Below, piece by piece: positions 35,160 through 43,541 of a stretch of 64,000 bases of DNA; within the stretch, counting starts at the first letter, position 1, and each line of letters begins with the position of its first letter. Source of the stretch: Candidatus Bipolaricaulota bacterium. Its GTDB lineage: Bacteria; Bipolaricaulota; Bipolaricaulia; UBA7950; UBA9294. Both the position numbers and the translations under genes were made by a program. The notes beneath the pieces are model-generated. The model saw only the letters and a list, made by a program, of their open reading frames with translations. It was not told the DNA's origin and searched no databases. Location: the NCBI GenBank assembly GCA_028278555.1, contig JANQEA010000064.1, positions 237,334 through 301,333 of the forward strand, read 5' to 3'.

Positions 35160-35957
35160 TTATGCCTCCTCTTCCTGCTCTTCTTCTGGTTCGGTTGTTT
35201 CTTCTACCGGCTGCTCAGGCGCATCGGCCGTGTCCACATCAGCGTCTGGCGCCTCCTCGGGAGCTTCCTCTTCCTTGGCGGATTCCTCGGCGTCCGTGGA
35301 CGCCGGCTCCTCCTCCGAGGTCTCGGCTTCCTGAGTCTCAGGTTCGTCGTCTTCGGCGGCTTCCTGTTCCGCCGGGGACTCCTCCTCCTGAGGCGCCTCT
35401 TCCGCCTTTGCCTCCGGTTCTGGCTGCGAATCCGGCTCCTCCGCGCGCCTCTTGGCAACTTCGGAGAGAAGCAGAGCCAGTTCGCGAATCTTCGCCTGCA
35501 GCATGAACGCCATCGCCCGCATTGGACTCGACAGGAGCATCGCCAGCTTCGCGAGCAGCTCCTCGCGAGACGGAAGCGTCGCGTACCGGGCGACCTCGCT
35601 CTCCAGAACGAGCGTCCCTTCGAAGACGCCCCCCTTCAGCTCGTAGCGGGGGGCGTAAGTCTTTCGGCATTCCTCGCTCAGCTTGAATGCAATCGCAGGA
35701 TCTTCGTACCCGAACGCGATGCTGATTGGGCCGGCGAACAGCTCGGCCAGACCTTCGATCCCGGCCTCATCCGCCGCGATCCGCGCCAACGTATCCTTGA
35801 CGACGCGGTACTCGAGTCCCTCTTTGGTGAACTTCTCGCGGAGTTCGACCATCTCGTTGGCGGTCAGCCCACGGTAGTCTGCCAGGACCACGGAGATTGC
35901 GCTCTCGAGCTTCTCCTTCAGGTGTGCGACTTCATCGATCTTCGTCTGTGTCGGCAT
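35160..35957 (-). CDS. rplJ: 50S ribosomal protein L10 with long acidic tail
   Basis: A 265-residue L10. The first 170 residues are a normal L10 (VVLADYRGLTANEMVELR; VVKDTLARIA; C-terminal L12-binding helix). They are followed by about 94 residues made almost only of Glu, Asp, Ala, Pro, Ser and Thr. Usual bacterial L10 is about 165-180 residues. The tail is in frame, has no frameshift sign, and ends three bases before rplL. AGGAG precedes the ATG. Confidence 0.95.
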   Translation of the reverse strand: MPTQTKIDEVAHLKEKLESAISVVLADYRGLTANEMVELREKFTKEGLEYRVVKDTLARIAADEAGIEGLAELFAGPISIAFGYEDPAIAFKLSEECRKTYAPRYELKGGVFEGTLVLESEVARYATLPSREELLAKLAMLLSSPMRAMAFMLQAKIRELALLLSEVAKRRAEEPDSQPEPEAKAEEAPQEEESPAEQEAAEDDEPETQEAETSEEEPASTDAEESAKEEEAPEEAPDADVDTADAPEQPVEETTEPEEEQEEEA

Positions 35958-35966
35958 CCTGTTCTC

Positions 35967-36674
35967 CTAGCCCACCGCGTCCACAATCGACTGAACTTCA
36001 GCGGAGTCGAGGACGATTCCCGGGCCCATCGTCGAGGAGATACTCAGCTTCTTGACGTACCGCCCTTTGAGTCCCTCTTCCGGCTTCCGCTCCGCGATGC
36101 TCTCGATCACGGCAATAAGATTCTCCTTCAGCGCGTTCTGCTCGAACGACGTCTTTCCGAAGACCGAGTGAACGACCCCGTACCGATCGGTCCGAAACTC
36201 GATCATTCCGCGCTTCAGCTCGCCGATCACCTGGCCGACGTCCTTCGTAACGGTCCCCGTCTTCGGGCTCGGCATCAGGCCGCGCGGCCCGAGGACCTTC
36301 CCGAGCTTCCCGACGACCGGCATCATGTCCGGCGTCGCGACGACCTTGTCGAACTCGAACCAACCGTCCTGGATCTGCTTCGCCAGATCCTCGCCGCCGA
36401 CGTAATCGGCGCCGGCCTGCTCGGCCTCGCTGACCGACTCGCCCTTCGCGAACGCGAGGACTCGTACGGTCTTTCCGGTACCGTGCGGCAGGTTGACCGT
36501 CCCGCGGACGACGACCTGGCTCGGACGGATCCCGAGGCTCATCGCCAATTCGGCTGTTTCATCGAACTTCGCCGTCGCGCCGGCCTTCAGCTTCTCGATC
36601 GCTTCATCGATGCCGTAGACCGTTTCCGGTGGGGCGAGCGTCGCGACTCCCTGGTATCGCCTGCTTCGCTTCAC
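35967..36674 (-). CDS. rplA: 50S ribosomal protein L1
   Basis: A 235-residue L1, which forms the mobile L1 stalk and often represses its own operon. Signatures are FDETAELAMSLGIRPSQ, VNLPHGTGKTVRVLAFA, and KLGKVLGPRGLMPSPKTGT. ATGA overlap with rplK; nine bases separate it from rplJ, leaving no room for the separate L10 leader found in E. coli. Confidence 0.97.
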   Translation of the reverse strand: MKRSRRYQGVATLAPPETVYGIDEAIEKLKAGATAKFDETAELAMSLGIRPSQVVVRGTVNLPHGTGKTVRVLAFAKGESVSEAEQAGADYVGGEDLAKQIQDGWFEFDKVVATPDMMPVVGKLGKVLGPRGLMPSPKTGTVTKDVGQVIGELKRGMIEFRTDRYGVVHSVFGKTSFEQNALKENLIAVIESIAERKPEEGLKGRYVKKLSISSTMGPGIVLDSAEVQSIVDAVG

Positions 36675-37102
36675 GCGTCCACCACCTCGATTCCCATGTT
36701 GCGCGCCGTCCCTTCGATGATCTTCATCGCCGATTCCATCTTGTAGGTGTTCAGATCGGGCAGTTTCCGCTCAGCAATCCGGCGGACCTGCTCCGTGGTG
36801 ATCCGAGCAACCTTCATCCGATTCGGCTCCGGTGATCCGGCCTGGACTCCCGCCGCCATCTTGATCAGCTCGGCGGCCGGGGGCTGCTTCAGGATGAAAT
36901 CGAAGGTCCCCTGCATGTGAACCGAGATGACGACCGGAATGATCGTCCCAGGGGTTTCGCCTTTCGTCGCATCGTTGAACTTCTTGCAGAAGTCCATGAT
37001 GTTGAGCTTGTGCTCACCCAAAGCGGGTCCAACCGGAGGCGCCGGCGTCGCTTGGCCGGCCGGAATGTGCAGATTGATCTTCGCGATGACGTTCTTCGCC
37101 AC
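36671..37102 (-). CDS. rplK: 50S ribosomal protein L11
   Basis: A 143-residue L11 of the GTPase-associated centre. The N-terminal INLHIPAGQATPAPPVGPAL, the KFNDATKG motif, and the RNA-binding C-terminal half are all standard. It follows nusG by 28 bases with GGGGAGGAGG as the ribosome site. Confidence 0.97.
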   Translation of the reverse strand: MAKNVIAKINLHIPAGQATPAPPVGPALGEHKLNIMDFCKKFNDATKGETPGTIIPVVISVHMQGTFDFILKQPPAAELIKMAAGVQAGSPEPNRMKVARITTEQVRRIAERKLPDLNTYKMESAMKIIEGTARNMGIEVVDA

Positions 37103-37130
37103 GCTTGCCTCCTCCCCTTGGTTGTTCTCT

Positions 37131-38258
37131 CTATAGCTTCTCGATGCCCTCGAATCCGAGGCGCACCGGCGTTTCTCGCCCGAAGATCTTGACCATCACG
37201 GTCACTTCCTCGGCATCCTTATCGATCTCCTTGATCGATCCGGTGAAGTCGGCGAACGGGCCTTCGACGATCTCGACGACCTCGCCGACGGTGAAGTCAA
37301 TCTCGATCCGCGGCTCGGCGGACGCCTCGGTCGTCGCTGCAGCAGCTGTCGCGGCCGTGGGAATCGCCAAGAGTCCAGCCTTCCGCTTGATCAGCTTCAT
37401 CTCCGGTCCTTCGATCGGCATCGGCTTGTATCGCGAGCCGACGTAGCGGACCGCACCCTTCACCCCATCGATCAACGCCATCATCTCTTCCTCTTCGAGC
37501 CCTATCCTGCCGAAGACGTAGCCGGGGAAGAGACGGCGCTTCTCGATCCGCTGGATCGTGACGATCCGCTTGTCTTTGTATTCCTTGACCTTCAGGAGCC
37601 CGGAAGCACGGCTGGAGATTTGATCCTCCGATTCGACCCGATCGCCGGTCTTCAGGTTGATCCCTTTGCGAACCTTGACCAGATACTTCTCGGGGATGAG
37701 ACGGCTCTTCTCCTTGCCGTCTTCGTACACGAACGTCACCCTTCGGACCTTGTCGCGGCTCACGATCGTCCCGCGATTGAGGACCACGTAGTGCTCGTCG
37801 GAGTCCGACGTCAGCGGAACGCCGTTTCGGATCTTCTCCCCGACGCGGATGTCTCGGCGGATTCGCTTCTCCGCCGGAATCAGATAGACCTCTTCGTTCC
37901 GGTTGGTCATCTCGACGATCACCCGCTGAAGCGCCTCGACCTCGGTCACCTTCGCGTCTTCTTCCATGTGCCGAGGGGCTTTGCGCGCGATCACTTCTCC
38001 GCGCTGAACCCGCTCGTTCGGCTTCGCGACGAGATCGTAGTCGTAGGGAATTCGGTACTCGGTCCCCGCCCCGCGGCGGCTCCGCGAGGTGATCACCTCT
38101 TCGACCGGGACGAGGAAGAACGTCTCCTCGCCTTCGATGGTGAACGATTCGACGCCCTTCTCCCATTCACGCTTGTGGATCCGCTCGTTGAGGTCTTCCT
38201 TGACCTTCAACTCGGAGCCAGCGTAGGTCTGAATGGCGTACCACTTCTTCAGTCGCAT
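37131..38258 (-). CDS. nusG: transcription factor NusG with large insertion
   Basis: A 375-residue NusG, twice the usual 180. The NGN domain begins KKWYAIQTYAGSELKVKEDL, is interrupted from about residue 57 to 235, and resumes with RRLFPGYVFGRI (near 244). An Ala/Thr-rich linker (about 296-314) leads to the KOW domain (VGEVVEIVEGPFADFTG). Thermotoga NusG has a comparably large insertion. The insert is rich in charged residues and short beta-like repeats. It sits between secE and rplK, the usual place. Confidence 0.96.
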   Translation of the reverse strand: MRLKKWYAIQTYAGSELKVKEDLNERIHKREWEKGVESFTIEGEETFFLVPVEEVITSRSRRGAGTEYRIPYDYDLVAKPNERVQRGEVIARKAPRHMEEDAKVTEVEALQRVIVEMTNRNEEVYLIPAEKRIRRDIRVGEKIRNGVPLTSDSDEHYVVLNRGTIVSRDKVRRVTFVYEDGKEKSRLIPEKYLVKVRKGINLKTGDRVESEDQISSRASGLLKVKEYKDKRIVTIQRIEKRRLFPGYVFGRIGLEEEEMMALIDGVKGAVRYVGSRYKPMPIEGPEMKLIKRKAGLLAIPTAATAAAATTEASAEPRIEIDFTVGEVVEIVEGPFADFTGSIKEIDKDAEEVTVMVKIFGRETPVRLGFEGIEKL

Positions 38259-38273
38259 GGGTGACCGATCCTC

Positions 38274-38459
38274 TTACTGTATGAAGAGCCTCAGGAGGGT
38301 TCCGATGATGCCGTCGACGCCCCAGATGTAGACCGTGACGATGACGACCAGCAGCAGAATCAGCGCGGTCAGCGAGATGACTTCGTTCCGCGTCGGCCAG
38401 CTGACACGTGCCACCTCGGCACGAACGCCCTTGAGGTAGTTCCCGATCCGCTCGAACAT
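38274..38459 (-). CDS. secE: preprotein translocase subunit SecE
   Basis: A 61-residue single-span SecE. The amphipathic helix GNYLKGVRAEVARVSWPTRNE is followed by one membrane segment (about residues 28-50). It completes the SecYEG channel. Standard position between tRNA-Trp and nusG. Confidence 0.95.
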   Translation of the reverse strand: MFERIGNYLKGVRAEVARVSWPTRNEVISLTALILLLVVIVTVYIWGVDGIIGTLLRLFIQ

Positions 38460-38489
38460 CGCTTCGCTCCTTGCTCCACCGTCTAGTTG

Positions 38490-38562
38490 CAGGCCCTGGA
38501 GGACTCGAACCCCCAGCCTTCCGATTTGGAGTCGGACGCTCTTCCAGTTGAGCTAAGGGCCT
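38490..38562 (-). tRNA. tRNA-Trp (CCA anticodon)
   Basis: Cloverleaf on the minus strand: acceptor AGGCCCT/AGGGCCT, D-stem GCTC/GAGC, anticodon loop CTCCAAA, T-loop TTCGAGT. The 3' CCA is not encoded. Conserved place between rpmG and secE. Confidence 0.95.
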
Positions 38563-38601
38563 GTGACGTCTGCGCGGCCGTCGATTCTCGGCGTCCGCGA
38601 A

Positions 38602-38766
38602 CTAGACCTCCTTGTGCAGCGTGTGCTTCCGATCCCACTTGCAGTACTTGTTCAATTCAAGCTTGCCGCGGGTGTTGTTCTTGTTCCGCTGCGTATGGTA
38701 GTTCCTCCGTCCGCACTCGCTGCACGCGAGGGTGACGTGGATGACCGCTTCGCCCTTCTTCGCCAT
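38602..38766 (-). CDS. rpmG: 50S ribosomal protein L33
   Basis: A 54-residue L33 starting [19 protein letters not shown] and ending KHTLHKEV. Normal zinc-type L33 has two CXXC pairs; here the first is intact (CSEC, Cys15 and Cys18) but the second reads CKWD, so the fourth ligand is aspartate. The ATG at 38766 lies ten bases after tuf with GAGGGG upstream. Confidence 0.93.
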   Translation of the reverse strand: MAKKGEAVIHVTLACSECGRRNYHTQRNKNNTRGKLELNKYCKWDRKHTLHKEV

Positions 38767-38776
38767 GATCGCCCCT

Positions 38777-39976
38777 CTATTCGAGGATCTTGGTGACGAC
38801 GCCGGAGGCGATCGTCTTCCCGCCCTCGCGGACGGCGAAACGGAGCCCCTCGTCCATCGCGATCGGGTGGATCAGGTCGCCGTTGATCTTGACGTGATCT
38901 CCGGGCATGACCATCTCGACGCCCTCGGGGAGCATCATCGTTCCGGTGATGTCGGTCGTCCGGAAGAAGAACTGCGGCTTGTACCCGGTGAAGAACGGCT
39001 TGTGCCGGCCGCCCTCATCCTTGGTCAAGACGTAGATCTCGCCCTCGAACTTGGTGTGCGGAGTGATCGACTTCGGCGCGGCGATGACCTGTCCGCGCTC
39101 GATCTCGTCCTTGTCGATGCCGCGGAGCAGAATTCCGACGTTGTCGCCGGCGATCGCGTAGTCAAGGACCTTATTGAACATCTCGAGGCTCGTGGCGACC
39201 GTCTTCTCGATCTCGTCGTGCACGCCGACGATCTCGATCTCCATGCCGGGGGTGATCTTCCCGCGCTCGACCCGACCGGTGGCGACGGTTCCGCGCCCCT
39301 TGATCGAGAAGATGTCCTCGATCGGCATCAGGAACGGCTTGTCCTCCTCACGGTCCGGCAGCGGGATGTACTCGTCGACGGCGTTCATCAGCTCGACGAC
39401 GCACTCCGCGTCCGTGTGCCCGACTTCGTCGCCGTGTTCCATCGCCTTCAGCGCCGAGCCGCGGATGATCGGGATCTCGTCACCGGGGAACTCATACTCG
39501 GAGAGGAGCTCGCGGATCTCCATCTCGATCAGATCGACCAGCTCCGGATCGTCGACCATGTCAACCTTGTTCAGGAAGACGACCATCGCCGGAACGTTCA
39601 CCTGCTTTGCGAGCAGGACGTGCTCCCGCGTCTGCGGCATCGGTCCGTCATCGGCCGCAACGACGAGGATCGCGCCGTCCATCTGGGCCGCGCCAGTGAT
39701 CATGTTCTTGATGTAGTCGGCATGTCCCGGACAGTCGATGTGCGCGTAGTGCCGCGTCTCGGTTTGATACTCGACGTGGCGAACGTTGATCGTGATTCCG
39801 CGAGCCTTCTCCTCGGGCGCGTTGTCGATGTCTTCGAACGCCATCGCCGCGGCCTTCCCCTGGGTCGCGAGGACCTTCGTGATCGCCGAGGTCAACGTCG
39901 TCTTCCCGTGGTCGATGTGACCGATCGTGCCGATGTTCAGGTGAGGCTTGTCCCTCACAAACGCTTCTTTCGCCAT
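38777..39976 (-). CDS. tuf: translation elongation factor Tu
   Basis: A 399-residue EF-Tu. G1 is [10 protein letters not shown]2 has [13 protein letters not shown]3 [12 protein letters not shown], and G4 NKVDM. Domain 2 and 3 landmarks ([12 protein letters not shown], the C-terminal [13 protein letters not shown]) are present. AAGGAGG precedes the ATG. It follows tRNA-Thr and precedes rpmG. Confidence 0.98.
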   Translation of the reverse strand: MAKEAFVRDKPHLNIGTIGHIDHGKTTLTSAITKVLATQGKAAAMAFEDIDNAPEEKARGITINVRHVEYQTETRHYAHIDCPGHADYIKNMITGAAQMDGAILVVAADDGPMPQTREHVLLAKQVNVPAMVVFLNKVDMVDDPELVDLIEMEIRELLSEYEFPGDEIPIIRGSALKAMEHGDEVGHTDAECVVELMNAVDEYIPLPDREEDKPFLMPIEDIFSIKGRGTVATGRVERGKITPGMEIEIVGVHDEIEKTVATSLEMFNKVLDYAIAGDNVGILLRGIDKDEIERGQVIAAPKSITPHTKFEGEIYVLTKDEGGRHKPFFTGYKPQFFFRTTDITGTMMLPEGVEMVMPGDHVKINGDLIHPIAMDEGLRFAVREGGKTIASGVVTKILE

Positions 39977-40060
39977 CGCCGAAACCTCCTTGAGACGGTC
40001 TATACGGTCTCTATCTTCCTAGCGTACTCACTCAATGGGATGACTCCCTCGCGAGCCTTC

Positions 40061-40133
40061 AGCCCGCGATCGGAGTCGAACCGACGACCTCCCCCTTACC
40101 AAGGGGGTGCTCTACCTCCTGAGCTACACGGGC
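40061..40133 (-). tRNA. tRNA-Thr (GGT anticodon)
   Basis: Minus-strand cloverleaf: acceptor GCCCGTG/CGCGGGC (one T-G pair), D-stem GCTC/GAGC, anticodon stem CCCCC/GGGGG around TTGGTAA, T-loop TTCGACT. CCA not encoded. Confidence 0.95.
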
Positions 40134-40183
40134 GTTCCGATCACCAAAGGCAAAGTGTATCGAAACCCAATTCCCACAACAAC

Positions 40184-40266
40184 TGGAGGGGGAGGGATTC
40201 GAACCCCCGTAGGCGTCCGCCAACGGATTTACAGTCCGCCCCGTTTGGCCACTTCGGTACCCCTCC
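40184..40266 (-). tRNA. tRNA-Tyr (GTA anticodon)
   Basis: Minus-strand class II tRNA of 83 bases: acceptor GGAGGGG/CCCCTCC, anticodon loop CTGTAAA, a long variable arm, and T-loop TTCGAAT. CCA not encoded. Confidence 0.95.
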
Positions 40267-40283
40267 AAACAAAAATCGATCAG

Positions 40284-40356
40284 AGCCAGCGGCCAGAATC
40301 GAACTGGCAACCTACGGTTTACAAAACCGTTGCTCTGCCGATTGAGCTACGCTGGC
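40284..40356 (-). tRNA. tRNA-Thr (TGT anticodon)
   Basis: Minus-strand cloverleaf with perfect acceptor GCCAGCG/CGCTGGC, anticodon stem ACGGT/ACCGT around TTTGTAA, T-loop TTCGATT. First gene of the tRNA-tuf transcript. CCA not encoded. Confidence 0.96.
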
Positions 40357-40377
40357 ACGCTTGCTCGATTCGCGCGG

Positions 40378-40406
40378 ATTGTACAAGTCGCAAACCGCCG
40401 CGTCAA
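40378..40406 (-). promoter_or_regulatory. promoter of the tRNA-tuf-secE-nusG-rpl-rpoB block
   Basis: TTGACG (40401-40406), a 17-bp spacer and TACAAT (40378-40383) on the minus strand, 22 bases before the first tRNA. Near-consensus, as expected for stable RNA and EF-Tu. It overlaps the end of yjbQ. Confidence 0.75.
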
Positions 40407-40795
40407 GCCAGGAAGCGGAGCCAGACCGTCCGTGTCCGCGGGCCGTCGAACTCGCAGAGAAAGACTCCCTGCCAGGTGCCGAGAGCGAGGTCTCCATCGA
40501 CGATCGGAATCTGCACCGAAGCGCCAAGCAGCGACGCCTTGACGTGCGCCGGTGAGTTCCCTTCGAGATGCGTCCATGGTCCGTCCCCGGGAATTAGACG
40601 ATCGAGCGCCGCGAGGATGTCGGCGGCGACCGCCGGATCGGCGTGTTCGTTGATCGTCAGCCCCGCGGTCGTATGCGGACAGTAGACGAGACAGAGACCG
40701 TCCTCAGCGCCGGCGCGGCGCACTTCTTCTCGGACGAGTGGCGTGATGTCGACGAATTCGTCGCGTTCCGTCGTGCGGATCTCGATCCGCTTCAT
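40403..40795 (-). CDS. YjbQ family protein (UPF0047)
   Basis: A 130-residue YjbQ protein. The conserved CLVYCPHTTAGLTINEHAD and the HLEGNSPAHVKASLLG block carry the family's histidines. Members were reported to have weak thiamine-phosphate-synthase activity; the true role is unclear. ATGA overlap with the CBS gene places it last in an EF-G-like/CBS/yjbQ operon. Confidence 0.92.
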   Translation of the reverse strand: MKRIEIRTTERDEFVDITPLVREEVRRAGAEDGLCLVYCPHTTAGLTINEHADPAVAADILAALDRLIPGDGPWTHLEGNSPAHVKASLLGASVQIPIVDGDLALGTWQGVFLCEFDGPRTRTVWLRFLA

Positions 40796-41376
40796 CGATC
40801 TTGCTTCAGGGCCGCCTCGAGGTCGCTTCGAAGTCGCTCCTTCTCCTCGACCCCCTGGACGCGGAGGACGATCTCGCGGGTCCCATCCTTCGCCCCGGAC
40901 TGCGCGAGGCTGACGATCTTCGCCTCGTGCTTCCGGAGGACGGCGAACACGTCGTAGAGGTCATCGCTGTCGGGCCGCACCTTCACCGTCAGTCGCGTCG
41001 CCTCGAGCCCGATGCCGAGTCCGAGGGTCAGCCCCTTCAAGAGCTCCCCTTGCGTGATGACGCCGACGAGCTTGTCCTCTTGGGTAACCGGAAGAACGAC
41101 GAGACGGTTGGCCAGCAGAATCAGCGCCGCCTTCTCGAGCGTGTCCTCCGGGGAAACAGCGAACTTCGCCGGATGCGCGAACCGCTCGACCGGTGCCTCC
41201 CAGTCGGCGACCTCCTTCAGCCCGGCCCGCGTGACGAATCCTGCGAGCGTCCCGTCCTCGGCAACGACGAGAAGAAGACCGAACCCGTGCTCCTCCATCA
41301 GATCGCGCGCCTGAGCAATCGGGGCATCCGGAGCAACCGTCACGGCCCTCGACTGCATGTACTGACGGACGTTCAT
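40792..41376 (-). CDS. CBS-pair and ACT domain protein
   Basis: A 194-residue protein with two CBS repeats (about 1-60 and 65-125; motifs ARDLMEEHGFGLLLVV and LVVLPVTQEDKLVGVITQGEL) and a C-terminal ACT-like domain (about 126-194). Such proteins usually sense adenosyl nucleotides or amino acids. It overlaps both neighbours by ATGA. Its partner is not evident. Confidence 0.85.
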   Translation of the reverse strand: MNVRQYMQSRAVTVAPDAPIAQARDLMEEHGFGLLLVVAEDGTLAGFVTRAGLKEVADWEAPVERFAHPAKFAVSPEDTLEKAALILLANRLVVLPVTQEDKLVGVITQGELLKGLTLGLGIGLEATRLTVKVRPDSDDLYDVFAVLRKHEAKIVSLAQSGAKDGTREIVLRVQGVEEKERLRSDLEAALKQDR

Positions 41377-43340
41377 TCCTCGTCTTGCTTTGCCTGAGCG
41401 ATGATCCGGTCCTGCAGGTTCCCGGGTACCGGCTGGTAGTCCCCCGGCTCCATCTGGAACGTCGCGCGCCCCTGGGTGCGAGACTTCAGATCGAGCACGT
41501 AGCTCTGCATCTCGACGAGCGGGACCTCGGCGCGAATCGTCGTCGTCTTCCCCGCCGGCTCCATGCCGAGGATCCGGCCACGGCGGCCGTTCAGGTCGCT
41601 GATGATGTCACCGGTGAACTCCTCCGGCGTCCTCACCTCAACGCTCATCACCGGCTCCAAGAGAACCGGCTGCGCCTGATCGAACGCGTCGCGAAACGCG
41701 TGCCGGCCGGCGATCTTGAACGCGAGTTCCGAGGAATCGACGTCATGGTACTGCCCGTCGAAGACCGCGACCGAGACGTTCGTCACCGGGAACTTGGCGA
41801 GGTTCCCCTCTTCCATCGCCTCGATCACACCCTTTTCGACGCCCGGGATGTACTGCCCGGGGATCGACGCCCCCTTGATCTCGTTGAGAAACTGGTATCC
41901 GCCTTCGCCGGTGAACGGCTCGACGCGGAGCTCGCACTCGCCGAACTGACCACGCCCGCCCGATTGCTTCTTGTGCCGGTACCGCGCCGTCGCCTTCTTC
42001 CGGATCGTCTCCTTGTATGGGATGCTCGGTCGGTGCGTCTCCAGCGAGACGTTGTACCGATTCTTCAGCCGCTCGAGGAAGACGGTCAGATGGACGTCGC
42101 CCATCCCGTGGATCAGCATCTCCTTGGTGACCGGGTCGCGATCGACCTGGATCGTCGCCTTCGTCGTCGAGATCTCTTTGAGCGCTTCGCTCATCTTCTC
42201 GACGTCCGACTGGCTCTTCGGCTCGATCGTCTGCGAGTAGACCGGCTTCGGAAATTCGGGAACCTGATATGGCTCGGCGTTCTGATCCGCCGCGATCGTC
42301 GTCCCGAGCTTCAGATCCTCCGCTTTCCCGATGGCGACGATCTGGCCGCAGGACGCCTCGGGGACGCGCTTCTGCGTCGTCCCTTCGAACGCGTACAGGT
42401 CGCGAACATCGACCTTGTGTGCCGTCCCGATGTCGACCAACGCCTTCCCCTCTTGCAGCGTGCCATCGACGACGCGGACGAACGAGAGGCGCCCGAGATA
42501 CGGGTCGTTCGATAGGTTGAAGACGACGGCGCGGCTCGGGCCGGACGGATTCCCGCTCGACGCGGTCAGGGCGCCGAACGCCTCCATCACCTGATCGAGC
42601 CCTTTCCCCTCGGTCGCCGAGGAGCAGAGAACGGGGACCAGCGCACCGCCGGCAACGGCGCCGGTCAGTGCGGCGGCCGCCTCGGCCGTCGTGATCTCCT
42701 CGTCCTCGAGGAACTTCATCATCAGCTCGTCGTCGAAGGTCGAAACCTCCTCGAGCAGGGCGCTCCGCGCCTCTTCGCACGCAGCGGCGAGTCCGGCCGG
42801 GATCTCGGTCTTGCTCTTGTCGGCGAAGTGAATCGCCTTATTCGTCACCAGGTCGACCATCCCAACGAAATCGTTCCCGTCACGGATCGGCAGTTGGAGG
42901 GGGATGAACTTCCCGTCGAAGTGGTCGCGGAGGGAGGCGAGCACGTCGTCGAACTTGGCGTTCTCCTTGTCCATCTGGTTGATCAGGATGGCCGTCGGAC
43001 GTTTCTCGCCACCGGTGATCTCCCACGCCCGCTCGGTGACGACCTCGACGCCGCGATCCGCGCCAACAACGATCAGCGTCAGATCGGCGACGGCGACCCC
43101 TTTGTACATCTCCTCGACGAACTCGTCGCCGCCGGGGGCATCGAGCAGCGTGACGGTCAGATCCTTCGCTGTGTACGTCGCCAAGCCAAGGTCGATCGTG
43201 TGGCCCCGCTCCTTCTCCTCCTGCGAGGCATCAAGCGCAAGCTGTTCCTTGATCCCGGCCTTCTTCAGCAGCGCGGCCGCGAGCGCTGTCTTTCCGCATC
43301 CTGAATGACCAACCAAGCAGATGTTCCTTGCTTGCCCCAT
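41373..43340 (-). CDS. elongation factor G-like GTPase lacking the catalytic histidine
   Basis: A 655-residue EF-G-like protein. G1 is GHSGCGKT (residues 11-18), G2 RGHTID, and G4 NQMD (121-124). In G3 the usual DTPGH is DAPGG (67-71), so the histidine that promotes GTP hydrolysis is absent. Domains III-V are present (GMGDVHLTVFLERLKNRY; GGRGQFGECEL; SDLNGRRGRILGME). It belongs with the EF-G-like/FusA2-type proteins of unclear role, not with the main EF-G. The ATG at 43340 gives MGQARNICLV; a longer frame upstream lacks a site. Confidence 0.88.
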   Translation of the reverse strand: MGQARNICLVGHSGCGKTALAAALLKKAGIKEQLALDASQEEKERGHTIDLGLATYTAKDLTVTLLDAPGGDEFVEEMYKGVAVADLTLIVVGADRGVEVVTERAWEITGGEKRPTAILINQMDKENAKFDDVLASLRDHFDGKFIPLQLPIRDGNDFVGMVDLVTNKAIHFADKSKTEIPAGLAAACEEARSALLEEVSTFDDELMMKFLEDEEITTAEAAAALTGAVAGGALVPVLCSSATEGKGLDQVMEAFGALTASSGNPSGPSRAVVFNLSNDPYLGRLSFVRVVDGTLQEGKALVDIGTAHKVDVRDLYAFEGTTQKRVPEASCGQIVAIGKAEDLKLGTTIAADQNAEPYQVPEFPKPVYSQTIEPKSQSDVEKMSEALKEISTTKATIQVDRDPVTKEMLIHGMGDVHLTVFLERLKNRYNVSLETHRPSIPYKETIRKKATARYRHKKQSGGRGQFGECELRVEPFTGEGGYQFLNEIKGASIPGQYIPGVEKGVIEAMEEGNLAKFPVTNVSVAVFDGQYHDVDSSELAFKIAGRHAFRDAFDQAQPVLLEPVMSVEVRTPEEFTGDIISDLNGRRGRILGMEPAGKTTTIRAEVPLVEMQSYVLDLKSRTQGRATFQMEPGDYQPVPGNLQDRIIAQAKQDEE

Positions 43341-43381
43341 GTCGCGATCCCCCTTGGGTGAACTTGGAAGAAATCGTGCGC

Positions 43382-43410
43382 AGTATATCGACCGACCCTC
43401 GGGAGAGCAA
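43382..43410 (-). promoter_or_regulatory. promoter of the EF-G-like/CBS/yjbQ operon
   Basis: TTGCTC (43405-43410), 17-bp spacer, TATACT (43382-43387) on the minus strand, about 41 bases before the ATG. Confidence 0.65.
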
Positions 43411-43470
43411 CCGACGACGCCCCTCGAAGGCACACGCCATCAGGATCTCCGGCACTCGCGCGCATCTTCC

Positions 43471-43499
43471 TTGCGACCCCTCGGCGGGACTCGTAAGCT
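43471..43499 (+). promoter_or_regulatory. promoter of iorAB
   Basis: TTGCGA (43471-43476), 17-bp spacer, TAAGCT (43494-43499), 42 bases before the iorA ATG; divergent from the promoter at 43382. Confidence 0.55.
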
Positions 43500-43541
43500 G
43501 TCGAAGAGGACCCACCCATTCCATGCCGACAGGAGGCCTGA

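Noticed and set aside
34935..36746. 603-codon plus-strand frame opposite rplL, rplJ and rplA
   Set aside because: Crosses three ribosomal protein genes; shadow frame only.
38732..40345. 537-codon plus-strand frame over tuf and the tRNAs
   Set aside because: It runs through tRNA genes and opposite EF-Tu; not a gene.
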